NCBI GenBank assembly: GCA_964470865.1
Contig: CAYYFR010000007.1
Coordinates: 1-64,000 of the forward strand
Direction of reading: 5' to 3'
DNA from: JAEUOS01 sp964470865
GTDB lineage: Bacteria > Pseudomonadota > Gammaproteobacteria > Burkholderiales > JAEUOS01
DNA length: 64,000 nucleotides
Shown one piece after another: positions 27,587-35,725 of this stretch (position 1 is the stretch's first letter; each line of letters starts with the position of its first letter). Both the position numbers and the translations under genes were made by a program. The notes beneath the pieces are model-generated. The model made no database searches. It worked only from the letters and a program-made list of their open reading frames with translations, and was not told where the DNA came from.

Positions 27587-28366
27587 ATGTCCGCACCCGA
27601 AAGCCTGCTCATCGATGTCGGCAACACCTTCATCAAATGGAGCCGTCACACGCCGGCAGCGCCGGGATCCGAGGCTCCGGCGACCCAGACCGGCGGCGGG
27701 CGCATGCTGATCGAGGAAATTTCCGGGCTGGCGGACGATTTTCGCGGCCATGCCGCGCCCAGGCTGGTGGTGGTATCGAACGTTGCCGGCACGCGGGTAC
27801 GCAACCCGCTGCTGCGCGCGCTCGAAGTTTGGCCGGTCTACGTCAATGCCGGCGGGCCGATCCACTGGATCGCATCGCGCGAAGAGCAGTGTGGCGTGCG
27901 CAACGGCTACCGCAACCCGGCGCAACTGGGCACCGACCGCTGGGCCGCCCTGATCGGCGCACGCGCGCTGGTGCCGCAGGATCCCGTGTTGGTGGTGGTG
28001 TGCGGCACGGCGACCACCATCGATCTGCTGTCGCCGGAAGGGCACTTTCTGGGGGGGAACATCCTGCCCGGCATGGGCTTGATGCTGCGTTCCCTGCATA
28101 CCAATACCGCTGCCCTGCCGGACGCCGATGGCGAGTACCTCAACCACCCCACACAGACCGTCGACGCCATCACTTCCGGGTGCCAGCATGCGCAAGCCGG
28201 CACGATCGAACGCCTGTTTCGGCGCCATCGCGCCGAGTACGGCGATCTTCGATGCCTGATTTCCGGCGGCGCCGGCAAGACCGTGGCGCCGCGACTCTCG
28301 ATTCCCTATCGCTACCACGACAACCTGGTACTTGAAGGTCTGCACCGGATCAGCCTGACGCTTTGA
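27587..28366 (+). CDS. coaX: Type III pantothenate kinase CoaX
   Basis: A 259-residue ASKHA-fold kinase that phosphorylates pantothenate in the first step of CoA synthesis. The phosphate-1 motif IDVGNTFIKW (9-18, D10), the pantothenate-binding GTDRWAALIGAR (115-126) and the adenosine region CGTATTIDLL are intact. Type III enzymes need a monovalent cation and are not inhibited by CoA. The start at 27587 is the ATG nearest the DVGNT strand. It is followed after 24 bp by a SPOR protein, as in many betaproteobacteria. Confidence 0.95.
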   Translation: MSAPESLLIDVGNTFIKWSRHTPAAPGSEAPATQTGGGRMLIEEISGLADDFRGHAAPRLVVVSNVAGTRVRNPLLRALEVWPVYVNAGGPIHWIASREEQCGVRNGYRNPAQLGTDRWAALIGARALVPQDPVLVVVCGTATTIDLLSPEGHFLGGNILPGMGLMLRSLHTNTAALPDADGEYLNHPTQTVDAITSGCQHAQAGTIERLFRRHRAEYGDLRCLISGGAGKTVAPRLSIPYRYHDNLVLEGLHRISLTL

Positions 28367-28390
28367 CCCATTCTTAAGCCCACAGACTTC

Positions 28391-29068
28391 ATGCGCGCCC
28401 TGTTCTTCCTGCTGGTGCTGGCGAACCTGCTGTTCTATGCCTGGCATGCTGGCTATATCGGCCCCGATCCGGTCGCCACTGGCGAATCCGGCCGTCTGAC
28501 CCAGGAAATCGCGCCGGAAAAAATCCGCTTGGTCTCGGCCGATCAAGCCCGCGCGCTCACAAGCAAGACACCCAAGCCTCTGGCTTGCCTGGAATGGGGG
28601 GCATTTCCCGCACAGGACTTTGAGCGCGCGCAGGTACTGTTGGCGGCGATGAGTCCTTCGCCCAGATATAGCGCGCGCAAAACCGACGAGACCGCCGGCT
28701 GGTGGGTATTCCTGCCGCCGCAAGCCAACAAGCCAGCCGCCGACAAGAAAGGGACGGAGCTGAAACAACTGGGCATCAGCGATTTTTTCGTGATCAACGA
28801 GGACGGCCCCAACAAACTGGCCATTTCCCTCGGGGTTTTCAAGACCGAAGAGGCGGCACGCAACTACCTCGAAACACTGGCCAGGCGCGGCGTCAAGAAT
28901 GGACGCGCAGCGGAAAGGGAAACCCGGGTCGCCAGGACCATCCTGCAATTTCGCGAAGTCGACGACGCTCTGAGGGCAAGACTGACGGACTTCCGAAAGG
29001 AATTCAGCAGTCAGGATTTCAAGGACTGCGCCGCGGAGGATCGCAAGAGCGACGAGAGAAAAGGCTGA
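28391..29068 (+). CDS. SPOR-domain inner-membrane protein
   Basis: A 225-residue protein with an N-terminal membrane anchor (LFFLLVLANLLFYAWHAGYIG) and a periplasmic part ending in a SPOR-like repeat (NKLAISLGVFKTEEAARNYLETLARRGVKNGRAAE, about 138-172). SPOR domains bind denuded peptidoglycan at the division septum. A conserved Cys-Leu-Glu-Trp-Gly segment (ACLEWGAFP) precedes it. The acidic, Lys-rich C-terminal tail is unremarkable. Located directly after coaX on the same strand. Confidence 0.82.
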   Translation: MRALFFLLVLANLLFYAWHAGYIGPDPVATGESGRLTQEIAPEKIRLVSADQARALTSKTPKPLACLEWGAFPAQDFERAQVLLAAMSPSPRYSARKTDETAGWWVFLPPQANKPAADKKGTELKQLGISDFFVINEDGPNKLAISLGVFKTEEAARNYLETLARRGVKNGRAAERETRVARTILQFREVDDALRARLTDFRKEFSSQDFKDCAAEDRKSDERKG

Positions 29069-29108
29069 ACTGCCGGCCTGATGAGTTTGCCGGAAAAGCG
29101 CGCAGACC

Positions 29109-29567
29109 TCATTCCAGCGATTTGCCGCTGTCCTGGAACTCCGGCCGCAGGATGCTGCGATCCCGATAGGCGGGCACAATCTGATCGAGAGGCGTGGGCG
29201 GCGGCAGATATGCAAACGGCGGCACGCGCCACAAGGCGCCAGTTACCGGCGCCTGTTCGGCCGGCGGCTCGTTTCGCAAGAAGTCAAATCGTCGTTGCCG
29301 CTCCAGTATCAAGCGCAGTTCCGTGCCTCCAAGACAGCCCCCCCATCCCGGATGGCAGCCCCATCGACGCGTGGCAAGGTCGGAACGTACAGCGCCGCCC
29401 CAGACCGACCATGCCGGCATGGCGGCGTCGGGACCTCCGCGATAAAGCGAACCCGCAACGCCTGCTTGCGCCACTGCCTGCGGTGGCAAAACGCCAATCC
29501 ACATGCAGCAAAACATCGCCGCCATGCCCTGGCGACCAGTTTTCAACATGCTGCGCACCAGATGCAT
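29109..29567 (-). CDS. Hypothetical exported protein
   Basis: A 152-residue protein with a signal peptide (about 1-34, MLKTGRQGMAAMFCCMWIGVLPPQAVAQ) and a mature part rich in Gly, Trp and Arg with three Cys, two of them in WGCHPGWGGC. I recognise no family. The start at 29567 is strongly supported by AAAGGAG 8 bases upstream. It converges with the SPOR gene (40-bp gap) and its start lies within the C-terminal extension of the GlsB-like gene. Confidence 0.65.
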   Translation of the reverse strand: MHLVRSMLKTGRQGMAAMFCCMWIGVLPPQAVAQAGVAGSLYRGGPDAAMPAWSVWGGAVRSDLATRRWGCHPGWGGCLGGTELRLILERQRRFDFLRNEPPAEQAPVTGALWRVPPFAYLPPPTPLDQIVPAYRDRSILRPEFQDSGKSLE

Positions 29568-29929
29568 GGTATCGACTCCTTTGGCAGGCACCAGCGATCG
29601 GACCAAATAAATGGCAATCCGGAGAGCGCTGCAAGTGCGCTGCTTCGACAGCGGGTTATTCTGCCCTTGTCCGCACCTGCCGGTTTTGCCTGGACCAAGC
29701 CATAAATCACCAGCAACAGTATCGCCCCGACCACCGAGGCGGCAAAGCCGGCATTGTCACCCGCTTTGTACCACCCGAGGCTTTGGCCGATGAAGTTGGC
29801 CAGGAACGACCCCGCAACCCCGAGCACGGCCGTCATGATGAAACCTAGCTTGTCGTCGCCCGGCTTGAGTGCGCGTGCAAGCAAACCGGCGATGAATCCG
29901 ATGACTATGGTCCAGATGATGGCCCACAT
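29543..29929 (-). CDS. GlsB/YeaQ/YmgE-family membrane protein with an extended C-terminus
   Basis: The first ~82 residues are a typical small stress-response membrane protein of the transglycosylase-associated (GlsB/YeaQ/YmgE) family: three hydrophobic segments with GFIAGLLARALKPG, LGFIMTAVLGVAGSFLANFIG and SVVGAILLLVIYGLVQ. Such proteins normally end there (80-90 residues). Here the frame continues for about 40 more residues of unrelated Cys/Trp/Arg-containing sequence, overlapping the start of the next gene by 25 bp. A lost stop or a frameshift is likely. AAGGGGAACAAC precedes the ATG. Confidence 0.82.
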   Translation of the reverse strand: MWAIIWTIVIGFIAGLLARALKPGDDKLGFIMTAVLGVAGSFLANFIGQSLGWYKAGDNAGFAASVVGAILLLVIYGLVQAKPAGADKGRITRCRSSALAALSGLPFIWSDRWCLPKESIPCIWCAAC

Positions 29930-29976
29930 GTTGTTCCCCTTGGAAGTATTGTCCGCTAGGGGATTCTAGTTGCAGA

Positions 29977-30474
29977 TCAGGCTGCCGAACGGACTTTCGC
30001 CAGCGTCGCCGTGGTCGAGCGTTCGAACAGGACCGGTACCGAGTGGACAGTGCCGCCCCAGGAACGCACTTCGGCGGCGCCGACAATCGCATCGACATTC
30101 CAGTCTCCACCCTTGACCAACACGTCCGGTCGGATCGTGAGGATGGCAGTCAAGGGCGTGTCCTCGGTGAAACACGTCACCAGGCACACACATTCGAGGG
30201 CCGCCAGAACCGCCATGCGATCCTGCTCGTTGTTGATGGGCCGCTCGTCGCCCTTGCCCAGCCGCTTGACCGATGCATCGCTGTTGACAGCGACAATCAG
30301 GCTGGCGCCGAGCACGCGTGCCTGCGCCAGGTAAGTCACATGACCGCGGTGCAACAGGTCGAACACGCCATTGGTGAACACCAGCGGGCGTGGCAGCGTC
30401 GCGACGCGCGTGGCCAACTCAGCCAGGGTGCAAATCTTGGCTTCGAAGCCGGGCGCCGCGGTCACGCTTGTCAT
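29977..30474 (-). CDS. rfaE2: D-glycero-beta-D-manno-heptose 1-phosphate adenylyltransferase
   Basis: A 165-residue nucleotidyltransferase equal to the C-terminal domain of E. coli HldE. It transfers AMP from ATP to heptose 1-phosphate to make ADP-heptose for the LPS core. The HxGH motif is HRGH (42-45) in FDLLHRGHVTYL; the conserved NSDASVKRLGKG, R-P-I-N and the C-terminal STTATLAKVR (ISTT-type) are present. The separate kinase domain (rfaE1) is not in the window. The start overlaps the GST stop (ATGA). Confidence 0.94.
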   Translation of the reverse strand: MTSVTAAPGFEAKICTLAELATRVATLPRPLVFTNGVFDLLHRGHVTYLAQARVLGASLIVAVNSDASVKRLGKGDERPINNEQDRMAVLAALECVCLVTCFTEDTPLTAILTIRPDVLVKGGDWNVDAIVGAAEVRSWGGTVHSVPVLFERSTTATLAKVRSAA

Positions 30475-31118
30475 CCGGCTTTCCAGTGCGGTGGAAGGGT
30501 CGCCGCGAAGAACGGCAGGGCCTCGATGCGCGCCATCCAGTCACCAATGCGTGCCGGACATGTCGCGACCAGGCCCAGTTCGGCATTCCTGAGGTCGTAA
30601 CGCGCCAAGAGCGCCACCACGGGATAGAGCGCGAAATCGGCGGCGGTCAGTCGCCCCCCGGCCAGGTATTCGCCCTGCATCAATTCGGCTACAAGCGCCA
30701 GTTCCCTGATTACGGACTGTCGCGCCCTGTCGATGCCGCCGGCGTCCCGTTGCGCCTCGCGTGCCGACATGGCAGCTCCGAGGTCGTGAACGGCGCGCGC
30801 GTAGCCATCATCGATCTCGGAGATCCAACGCCGCACCCGCGCGCGCGCGCATGTCGTGCCCGGAAACAATTGCGGGGTCGCCGGGTACTGCTCCTCCAGA
30901 TACTCGACAATCGCATTGGCCTCATACAGGGAAAAATCGCCATCGACGATCGCAGGCACCCTGCCGCGCGGATTGATCTTGAGGAAATCCGCCTTGCGGG
31001 TGTCGCCCGCATCGAAGGACAACATGCGCAAATCGTAAGCCAGGCCCTTGAATTCAAGCGCCAGCCAGACGCGCCATGCTGGTGGCGAGCCTGAGCCGCA
31101 AAAAAAAGTGATGGGCAT
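30471..31118 (-). CDS. Glutathione S-transferase family protein
   Basis: A 215-residue GST. The thioredoxin-fold N-terminal domain (1-80) has the cis-Pro block GRVPAIVDGDFSLYEANAIVEYLEE, where the E-A (normally E-S) contacts the glutathione gamma-glutamyl group. The all-helical C-terminal domain contains LTAADFALYPVVALLARY with the conserved N-capping Asp. The N-terminal catalytic region is FCGSGSPPAWRV. Substrate not predictable. The start at 31118 (MPITFFCG) fits the fold; the frame is open further upstream. It is coupled to rfaE2 by a 4-bp overlap. Confidence 0.9.
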   Translation of the reverse strand: MPITFFCGSGSPPAWRVWLALEFKGLAYDLRMLSFDAGDTRKADFLKINPRGRVPAIVDGDFSLYEANAIVEYLEEQYPATPQLFPGTTCARARVRRWISEIDDGYARAVHDLGAAMSAREAQRDAGGIDRARQSVIRELALVAELMQGEYLAGGRLTAADFALYPVVALLARYDLRNAELGLVATCPARIGDWMARIEALPFFAATLPPHWKAG

Positions 31119-31214
31119 GGTGGTGTCAAACCTGAAGTCCGCACTGCGGCGGATGCCGGCCCGGAACATCCGGGTCGGCAGGCATTTTACCGGCGCGGGC
31201 CTGCGGGCAGACGT

Positions 31215-32096
31215 TCAGGTCGGCAGCGGCGGCGGCGGCGGCGCCAGCGTTTCGCCCAGCTTCGCGCCCAGCCGTCGCGTGACTTCCTTGCGATACTTGT
31301 TGAGGTCCTGCACCGATTCGAAGGTGCGATCGAAAAGTATCGAGGCATTGTGCAAAATGCGCTCGACCACCTTGTTTTCCCATTCGCGGTTGAAGTCGAT
31401 CTGGCGCGATAGCCAGTGCTCCAGCCATGAAGGGTCGGGCAGCTTGGACTGCACCGTGTCGTCGGGAAACATCGACTCGTTGACGTGCAGGTTGGTTGGG
31501 TGCAGGGCCTGCGCGGTGCGATTGCTCGAAGCCATCAGCACGCCGATCTTGGCGAATGAGGCGCGCGCCTGGTCGCCAAACCTGCCGATCGCTCGCTTCA
31601 TGTATTGCAGGTAGGCGCCGCCATGGCGCGCCTCGTCGCGTGAAATCAGGCCGTAGATGTGCTTGATCACAGGCTCGGTATGCCAGTCGGCGGCGCGGCG
31701 GTACCAGTGGTTGAGGCGAATCTCGCCGCAAAAATGCAGCATCAGGGTTTCGAGTGCCGGCGCCGGATCGAACCTGAAGCGCACCGCATGCAATTCGGCC
31801 TCGGTCGGAACAAAGCTCGGACGGAAGCGGCGCAGGTATTCCATCAGCACCAGCGAATGCTTTTGCTCTTCAAAAAACCACACGCTTATGAAAGCCGAAA
31901 AGTCGGAATCATCAACGTTGTCTCGCAGAAACATCTCGGTGGCCGGCAACGCCGCCCATTCGGTGATGGCGTTCATCTTGATGGTGCGCGCCTGTTCCTC
32001 GGACAAACGGGCGGGGTCGAAAGACTCCCATGGAACATCGGTTTCCATGTTCCAGCGCACGGCTTCGAGGGTCTTGAACAACTCCGGATAAAGCAT
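31215..32096 (-). CDS. Di-iron ferritin-like protein, acyl-ACP desaturase-like
   Basis: A 293-residue helical-bundle protein with a carboxylate-bridged di-iron pattern: E46 (ITEWAALPATE), FFEEQKHS (E77-x-x-H80), CGEIRLNHW (E125) and SRDEARHG (E155-x-x-H158). The paired E-x-x-H motifs and spacing resemble the acyl-ACP desaturase/AurF-type families, which use O2 to desaturate or oxygenate. It ends in a poly-Pro tail (APPPPPLPT). Start at 32096 with GGGAG upstream. It is the next gene downstream of the litR-like regulator on the same strand, which suggests a role in fatty acid modification; this is inference. Confidence 0.8.
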   Translation of the reverse strand: MLYPELFKTLEAVRWNMETDVPWESFDPARLSEEQARTIKMNAITEWAALPATEMFLRDNVDDSDFSAFISVWFFEEQKHSLVLMEYLRRFRPSFVPTEAELHAVRFRFDPAPALETLMLHFCGEIRLNHWYRRAADWHTEPVIKHIYGLISRDEARHGGAYLQYMKRAIGRFGDQARASFAKIGVLMASSNRTAQALHPTNLHVNESMFPDDTVQSKLPDPSWLEHWLSRQIDFNREWENKVVERILHNASILFDRTFESVQDLNKYRKEVTRRLGAKLGETLAPPPPPLPT

Positions 32097-32342
32097 GTTT
32101 CGCTCCCGTGCGCCTAGCTTCTTGCGGAGGCTCCGCGCCTGTATGCACTCGATTCTAGCAAAGCCCTGCAAGGCTACGACTACAGGGAGTCAATCTGGTC
32201 GAACCAGGTCACAGCGCGCCAGCGTAGCGCAATTGGCAGGATATCGGACGAGTGACCCACGGTCCGCACTGCCAGCGCGGTTCGGTTGTTGTCAAAAGAA
32301 CTTTTGCCCGGTGCAACATCCGGATACGCTCTACCTTTGGCT

Positions 32343-33302
32343 TTAATGGCGCTCGCGCCAAGCGGCAACAGCCGGCGCAATGGCCCGCAAATCACCGATC
32401 GCCAACATTGCGCCGGGCAAGCGCCGTCCCAGAGCTTCGGAACCTCCACCCACCCAGAGGTCGACAGTGGTGTCGAGATGGCGGCGCAGTTCGGTCAGGC
32501 CGTCGACGGCCTGGGCGGGCGGATAACCCTGGCTGAACGATAGCGCGACGATATCGGCCTTTTGCGAGACCGCAGCCCGCACGATGTCCCAGACCGGGGT
32601 TTCAACACCAAGCGAAACACATTGGGCGCCCTCAAGCACCAACATCGCCTCAGCCATCAGGAGCCCCAAGCCGTGCTGCTCGTTGGGGAGCGTGGTCAAC
32701 AGCACGCGCGGCGCCACCGGGGTGCGCGGCACGTTGGCAATGGCGTTACGCAATACGATTTGCATGCTTTCGGTATACAGATGCTCTTCAAATATTTCCA
32801 GGCTGCCTTGCATCCAGAGCTCACCAATGGCTACATTGAGCGGCCTCGCCACGGCGGTGACAAAGTGCCCCAGACCGCCCTTGGCTACTTCCTGTCCGAG
32901 TGCGCGACGCAGGTCGTCAACCCGGTGCGTGCGCACCAGATCGAGGAAACCATCGAGTTCAGGCAAGGTGCAAGCGCTACTCGCGCCCGCATTGCCTTGC
33001 TGGCCCAGCGCCTTCAAATCCGCGATGCCGTGGTGAATGATCTTGCCGGGACGAAAACCGCGATCCATCAAGCGTTTGATGGCGCGCAGCTTTTCAACCT
33101 GCTCCCAAGGATAAACCCTCTCGCCGAATGCATCGCGACCTGGCGCGGGAAACGCATAGCGCCTTTCCCACACGCGCAACGTGTCTTTGGAAAGGCCGGT
33201 ATCGCGTTCTACCGCGCCAATGCCCATCGCCATGTCAGTCGATGGCGATCCGGGAACGCTGGCCGGCGCCTGCGGGACTACAAAATCAGACTTTTGTTCC
33301 AT
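32343..33302 (-). CDS. litR: LitR/CarH-type MerR regulator with B12-binding photosensory domain
   Basis: A 319-residue regulator. The N-terminus is a MerR helix-turn-helix (TLRVWERRYAFP, 41-52) with the wing near ERVYPWEQVEKL. The C-terminal half carries both signatures of adenosylcobalamin photoreceptors: W163-x9-E173-H174 in the four-helix domain, whose His caps the cofactor in CarH, and the cobalamin lower-ligand motif E208-x-H210-x-x-G213 (NEQHGLG). In CarH and LitR proteins, the AdoCbl-bound tetramer represses in the dark and light breaks it apart. Start at 33302 (MEQKSD); an in-frame TTG lies 12 bp upstream. Divergent from folE2, with motif repeats between. Confidence 0.9.
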   Translation of the reverse strand: MEQKSDFVVPQAPASVPGSPSTDMAMGIGAVERDTGLSKDTLRVWERRYAFPAPGRDAFGERVYPWEQVEKLRAIKRLMDRGFRPGKIIHHGIADLKALGQQGNAGASSACTLPELDGFLDLVRTHRVDDLRRALGQEVAKGGLGHFVTAVARPLNVAIGELWMQGSLEIFEEHLYTESMQIVLRNAIANVPRTPVAPRVLLTTLPNEQHGLGLLMAEAMLVLEGAQCVSLGVETPVWDIVRAAVSQKADIVALSFSQGYPPAQAVDGLTELRRHLDTTVDLWVGGGSEALGRRLPGAMLAIGDLRAIAPAVAAWRERH

Positions 33303-33306
33303 ATGT

Positions 33307-33318
33307 TTGTCCAAGACA
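33307..33318. promoter_or_regulatory. LitR-type operator candidate, copy 1
   Basis: TTGTCCAAGACA, five bases upstream of the litR ATG. It matches copies at 33370 and 33403 with the consensus TTG[AT]C[CT][AT][AG]G[AG]CA and is itself nearly palindromic (TTGTC..GACA). Its position would allow autoregulation of litR. Binding is not shown by sequence alone. Confidence 0.45.
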
Positions 33319-33369
33319 TTTCGTTTGACAAATGCTGAACGAGTTCTTATATTACTGCAAATACCTTGT

Positions 33370-33381
33370 TTGACCTAGACA
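33370..33381. promoter_or_regulatory. LitR-type operator candidate, copy 2
   Basis: TTGACCTAGACA, embedded in the near-palindrome TTGTTTGACCTAGACAA (33366-33382). TTGACC could also serve as a -35 hexamer, with TATTGA (33392-33397) 16 bp downstream as a -10 for the folE2 operon. A regulator bound here would then block RNA polymerase. Confidence 0.5.
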
Positions 33382-33402
33382 ATATTGTGGTTATTGAAGA
33401 TT

Positions 33403-33414
33403 TTGACTAGGGCA
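33403..33414. promoter_or_regulatory. LitR-type operator candidate, copy 3, overlapping a possible -35
   Basis: TTGACTAGGGCA is the third copy, in the same orientation as the others. TTGACT (33403-33408) and TATGAC (33427-33432), 18 bp apart, could be an alternative promoter for folE2, about 60 bp before the start codon. Confidence 0.45.
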
Positions 33415-33491
33415 TTTCTTTCGAGGTATGACGTCGCCGACACCTGCCGGCACCTGCCCATGCGTTTTTTTACCTGCCAATCACAACCATC

Positions 33492-34304
33492 ATGAACGCT
33501 CCCGAGCGCCTGCCTTTAACCGATGTACAAGCTCTCGCAGATCTGCGCAGCTTGCCGATCCAGCGTGTGGGTATCAAGGGTGTGCGCCACCCTGTCAAAG
33601 TGCAATCGATCGACGGCACCGTCAACATGACGGTTGCAAGCGTGGACATGTACGTGGGCCTGCCGGCTGATCAAAAGGGCACGCACATGTCGCGCTTTAT
33701 CGAGATCCTGGAACAGCACGGCCAGGACATTTCAAGCAGCGGTTTCGCCAACATGTTCGAGCGCATGCTGGCTCGACTCGATGCGCCGACCGGCTACCTC
33801 GAAATGCGCTTTCCGTATTTCGTTACCAAGATTGCGCCGGTATCGGGCGTGGCAAGCCTGATGGACTACGACGTCACGCTGCGGCGCGAGCGGCGCCGCG
33901 CCGACCTGCCGGTGGAGTATTGGCTGCAAGTCTTGGTTCCGGTAACAAGCCTGTGCCCCTGCTCGAAGGAAATTTCGGCATATGGCGCGCACAACCAGCG
34001 TTCGCATGTGACCATCAAGACGCTGGCCTCTGGCGCGGTGGCAATTGGCGAATTGATCAGCATCGCCGAACGTGCGGCCTCGTGCGAACTCTACGGCCTG
34101 CTCAAGCGGCCGGACGAGAAGTACGTCACCGAGCGCGCCTACGAGAACCCGAAATTTGTCGAAGACCTGGTGCGCGATATCGCGCTCGAATTGAAGGCGG
34201 ATGCCCGCATCGGCGCGTTCACCGTCGAATCCGAGAACTTCGAGTCGATCCACAACCATTCGGCCTACGCGCGAATCGAATTCGACAATCGCCAGGCGGC
34301 ATGA
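33492..34304 (+). CDS. folE2: GTP cyclohydrolase I type IB (FolE2)
   Basis: A 270-residue FolE2, which converts GTP to 7,8-dihydroneopterin triphosphate for folate or tetrahydropterin synthesis. Family blocks are VQSIDGTVNMTVASVDMYV, SGFANMFERMLARL, PVTSLCPCSKEIS (catalytic Cys region) and NQRSHVTIK. FolE2 tolerates several metals, unlike the Zn enzyme FolE. It is the first gene of the run divergent from litR. GTP cyclohydrolase genes belong to LitR-type light regulons in other proteobacteria (from memory of Pseudomonas and Burkholderia). No clear ribosome-binding site precedes the ATG. Confidence 0.95.
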   Translation: MNAPERLPLTDVQALADLRSLPIQRVGIKGVRHPVKVQSIDGTVNMTVASVDMYVGLPADQKGTHMSRFIEILEQHGQDISSSGFANMFERMLARLDAPTGYLEMRFPYFVTKIAPVSGVASLMDYDVTLRRERRRADLPVEYWLQVLVPVTSLCPCSKEISAYGAHNQRSHVTIKTLASGAVAIGELISIAERAASCELYGLLKRPDEKYVTERAYENPKFVEDLVRDIALELKADARIGAFTVESENFESIHNHSAYARIEFDNRQAA

Positions 34305-34412
34305 CACCACAGGCATCACGCGTGCTGCGATGGCGATGCCACATCCAGCATTCGAGCCTGTGCGTAATTCAACTGTGTACAACCGTAGCAATCAAATGCG
34401 AAGTCCATCACC

Positions 34413-35720
34413 ATGAAGATCGCGGTCATCGGCAGCGGCATCGCCGGCTTGTCTTGCGCCTACGAACTGAATCGCCGTCACAGACGACAGGTCACCCTGT
34501 TCGAAGCGGCTGATCACCTGGGCGGCCACACCAACACCGTCGATGTGCATCTCGATGGCGTTACGCACCCGGTCGATACCGGCTTTCTGGTCTTCAACGA
34601 GCGTACTTACCCGCAGCTGGTGCGCCTGTTTGCAGAACTTGGCGTGCCGACGGCGGCAAGCGAGATGTCGTTTTCGGTCAGCCTGGAGGGATCGATCGAA
34701 TGGGCAGGCACCAACCTGGCAACCGTGTTCGCACAACCCTCAAACCTGTTGCGACCGCGCTTCATCGGCATGTTGATGGACATCGCGCGTTTCAATCGTG
34801 AGGCGTCGGCGGCAGCCGCGACGCACTTGGTCGCAGCCGACTCCCTTGGTGACTACCTGAAGAACGGGCGCTACGGCAGCGCTTTCCGCGACTGGTATCT
34901 GCTGCCGATGGCGGCAGCAATCTGGTCCTGCCCGACGGCCACCATGCTGGCCTATCCATTCGCCACCTTCGCGCGCTTTTGCCACAACCACGGATTGCTC
35001 CAGGTCACAGACCGCCCGCAATGGCGCACGGTGCAAGGCGGCGGCCGCGAATACGTCAAGCGATTGGCGGCGGGGATTGCGGACATCCGCCTGAACCGTC
35101 CGGTGCGCAAACTGGTGCGCACCAGCGCCGGTGTGCTGGTTCACAGCGCGACCGGGAGCGGTCCGGCCGACGTCGAACGTTTCGATCAGGTGGTATTGGC
35201 TTGCCACAGCGACCAGGCGCTCAAGCTGCTGCACACACCCAGCCAGGCGGAGAGCGAGATTCTAGGCGCGGTGCGTTATCAGCCCAACATTGCATACCTG
35301 CATACCGACCCCGCGCTTCTGCCGCGACGCAAACGAGTGTGGGCCGCATGGAACTACCTGAGTGCGGCGCCATCCAACAGGCATGCCCGGGACGCTGCCG
35401 ACCGCCCTGTTGCGGTGAGTTACCTGATCAACAAACTGCAACCGCTGCCTTTCCGTACGCCAGTGGTGGTAACCTTGAACCCGGCCATCGAGCCGCGCGC
35501 CGAACACCTTTTGCAGCGGATTGAATATGCGCACCCGGTATTCGACTTGAACGCCATCGGCGCCCAGCAGCGCCTTGCGGATATCCAGGGAATGGATCGA
35601 ATCTGGTTCGCCGGCGCCTGGACCGGTTACGGTTTTCATGAGGACGGCCTGAAGTCCGGCCTGGCAGTCGCCGCAGCTATCGGACAGCTGACGGCAAGCG
35701 CTCAACTCGTAGCGGCTTGA
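34413..35720 (+). CDS. FAD-dependent oxidoreductase, amine-oxidase fold (UfaD-like candidate)
   Basis: A 435-residue flavoprotein with an N-terminal dinucleotide-binding motif GSGIAGLSCAYELN (7-20) and FEAADHLGGHTNT, and a C-terminal FAD contact IWFAGAWTGYGFHEDGLKSG. This NAD(P)/FAD-binding protein is regularly found next to DUF1365 and a cyclopropane-fatty-acid synthase. In Rhodobacter sphaeroides an enzyme of this neighbourhood (UfaD) desaturates a methylated fatty acyl chain during furan fatty acid synthesis; homology to UfaD is my inference. It is preceded by a 108-bp gap after folE2 containing TTCAACTGTGTACAACC (about 34367), perhaps a second promoter. Confidence 0.88.
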   Translation: MKIAVIGSGIAGLSCAYELNRRHRRQVTLFEAADHLGGHTNTVDVHLDGVTHPVDTGFLVFNERTYPQLVRLFAELGVPTAASEMSFSVSLEGSIEWAGTNLATVFAQPSNLLRPRFIGMLMDIARFNREASAAAATHLVAADSLGDYLKNGRYGSAFRDWYLLPMAAAIWSCPTATMLAYPFATFARFCHNHGLLQVTDRPQWRTVQGGGREYVKRLAAGIADIRLNRPVRKLVRTSAGVLVHSATGSGPADVERFDQVVLACHSDQALKLLHTPSQAESEILGAVRYQPNIAYLHTDPALLPRRKRVWAAWNYLSAAPSNRHARDAADRPVAVSYLINKLQPLPFRTPVVVTLNPAIEPRAEHLLQRIEYAHPVFDLNAIGAQQRLADIQGMDRIWFAGAWTGYGFHEDGLKSGLAVAAAIGQLTASAQLVAA

Positions 35721-35725
35721 ACGCG

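Noticed and set aside
32216..32300. tRNA-like segment (GTAGCGCAATTGGCAG) between litR and the di-iron protein
   Set aside because: The D-loop-like sequence has no pairing D stem, acceptor stem or T arm in register; a CGGAC/GTCCG stem would leave a 12-base loop.
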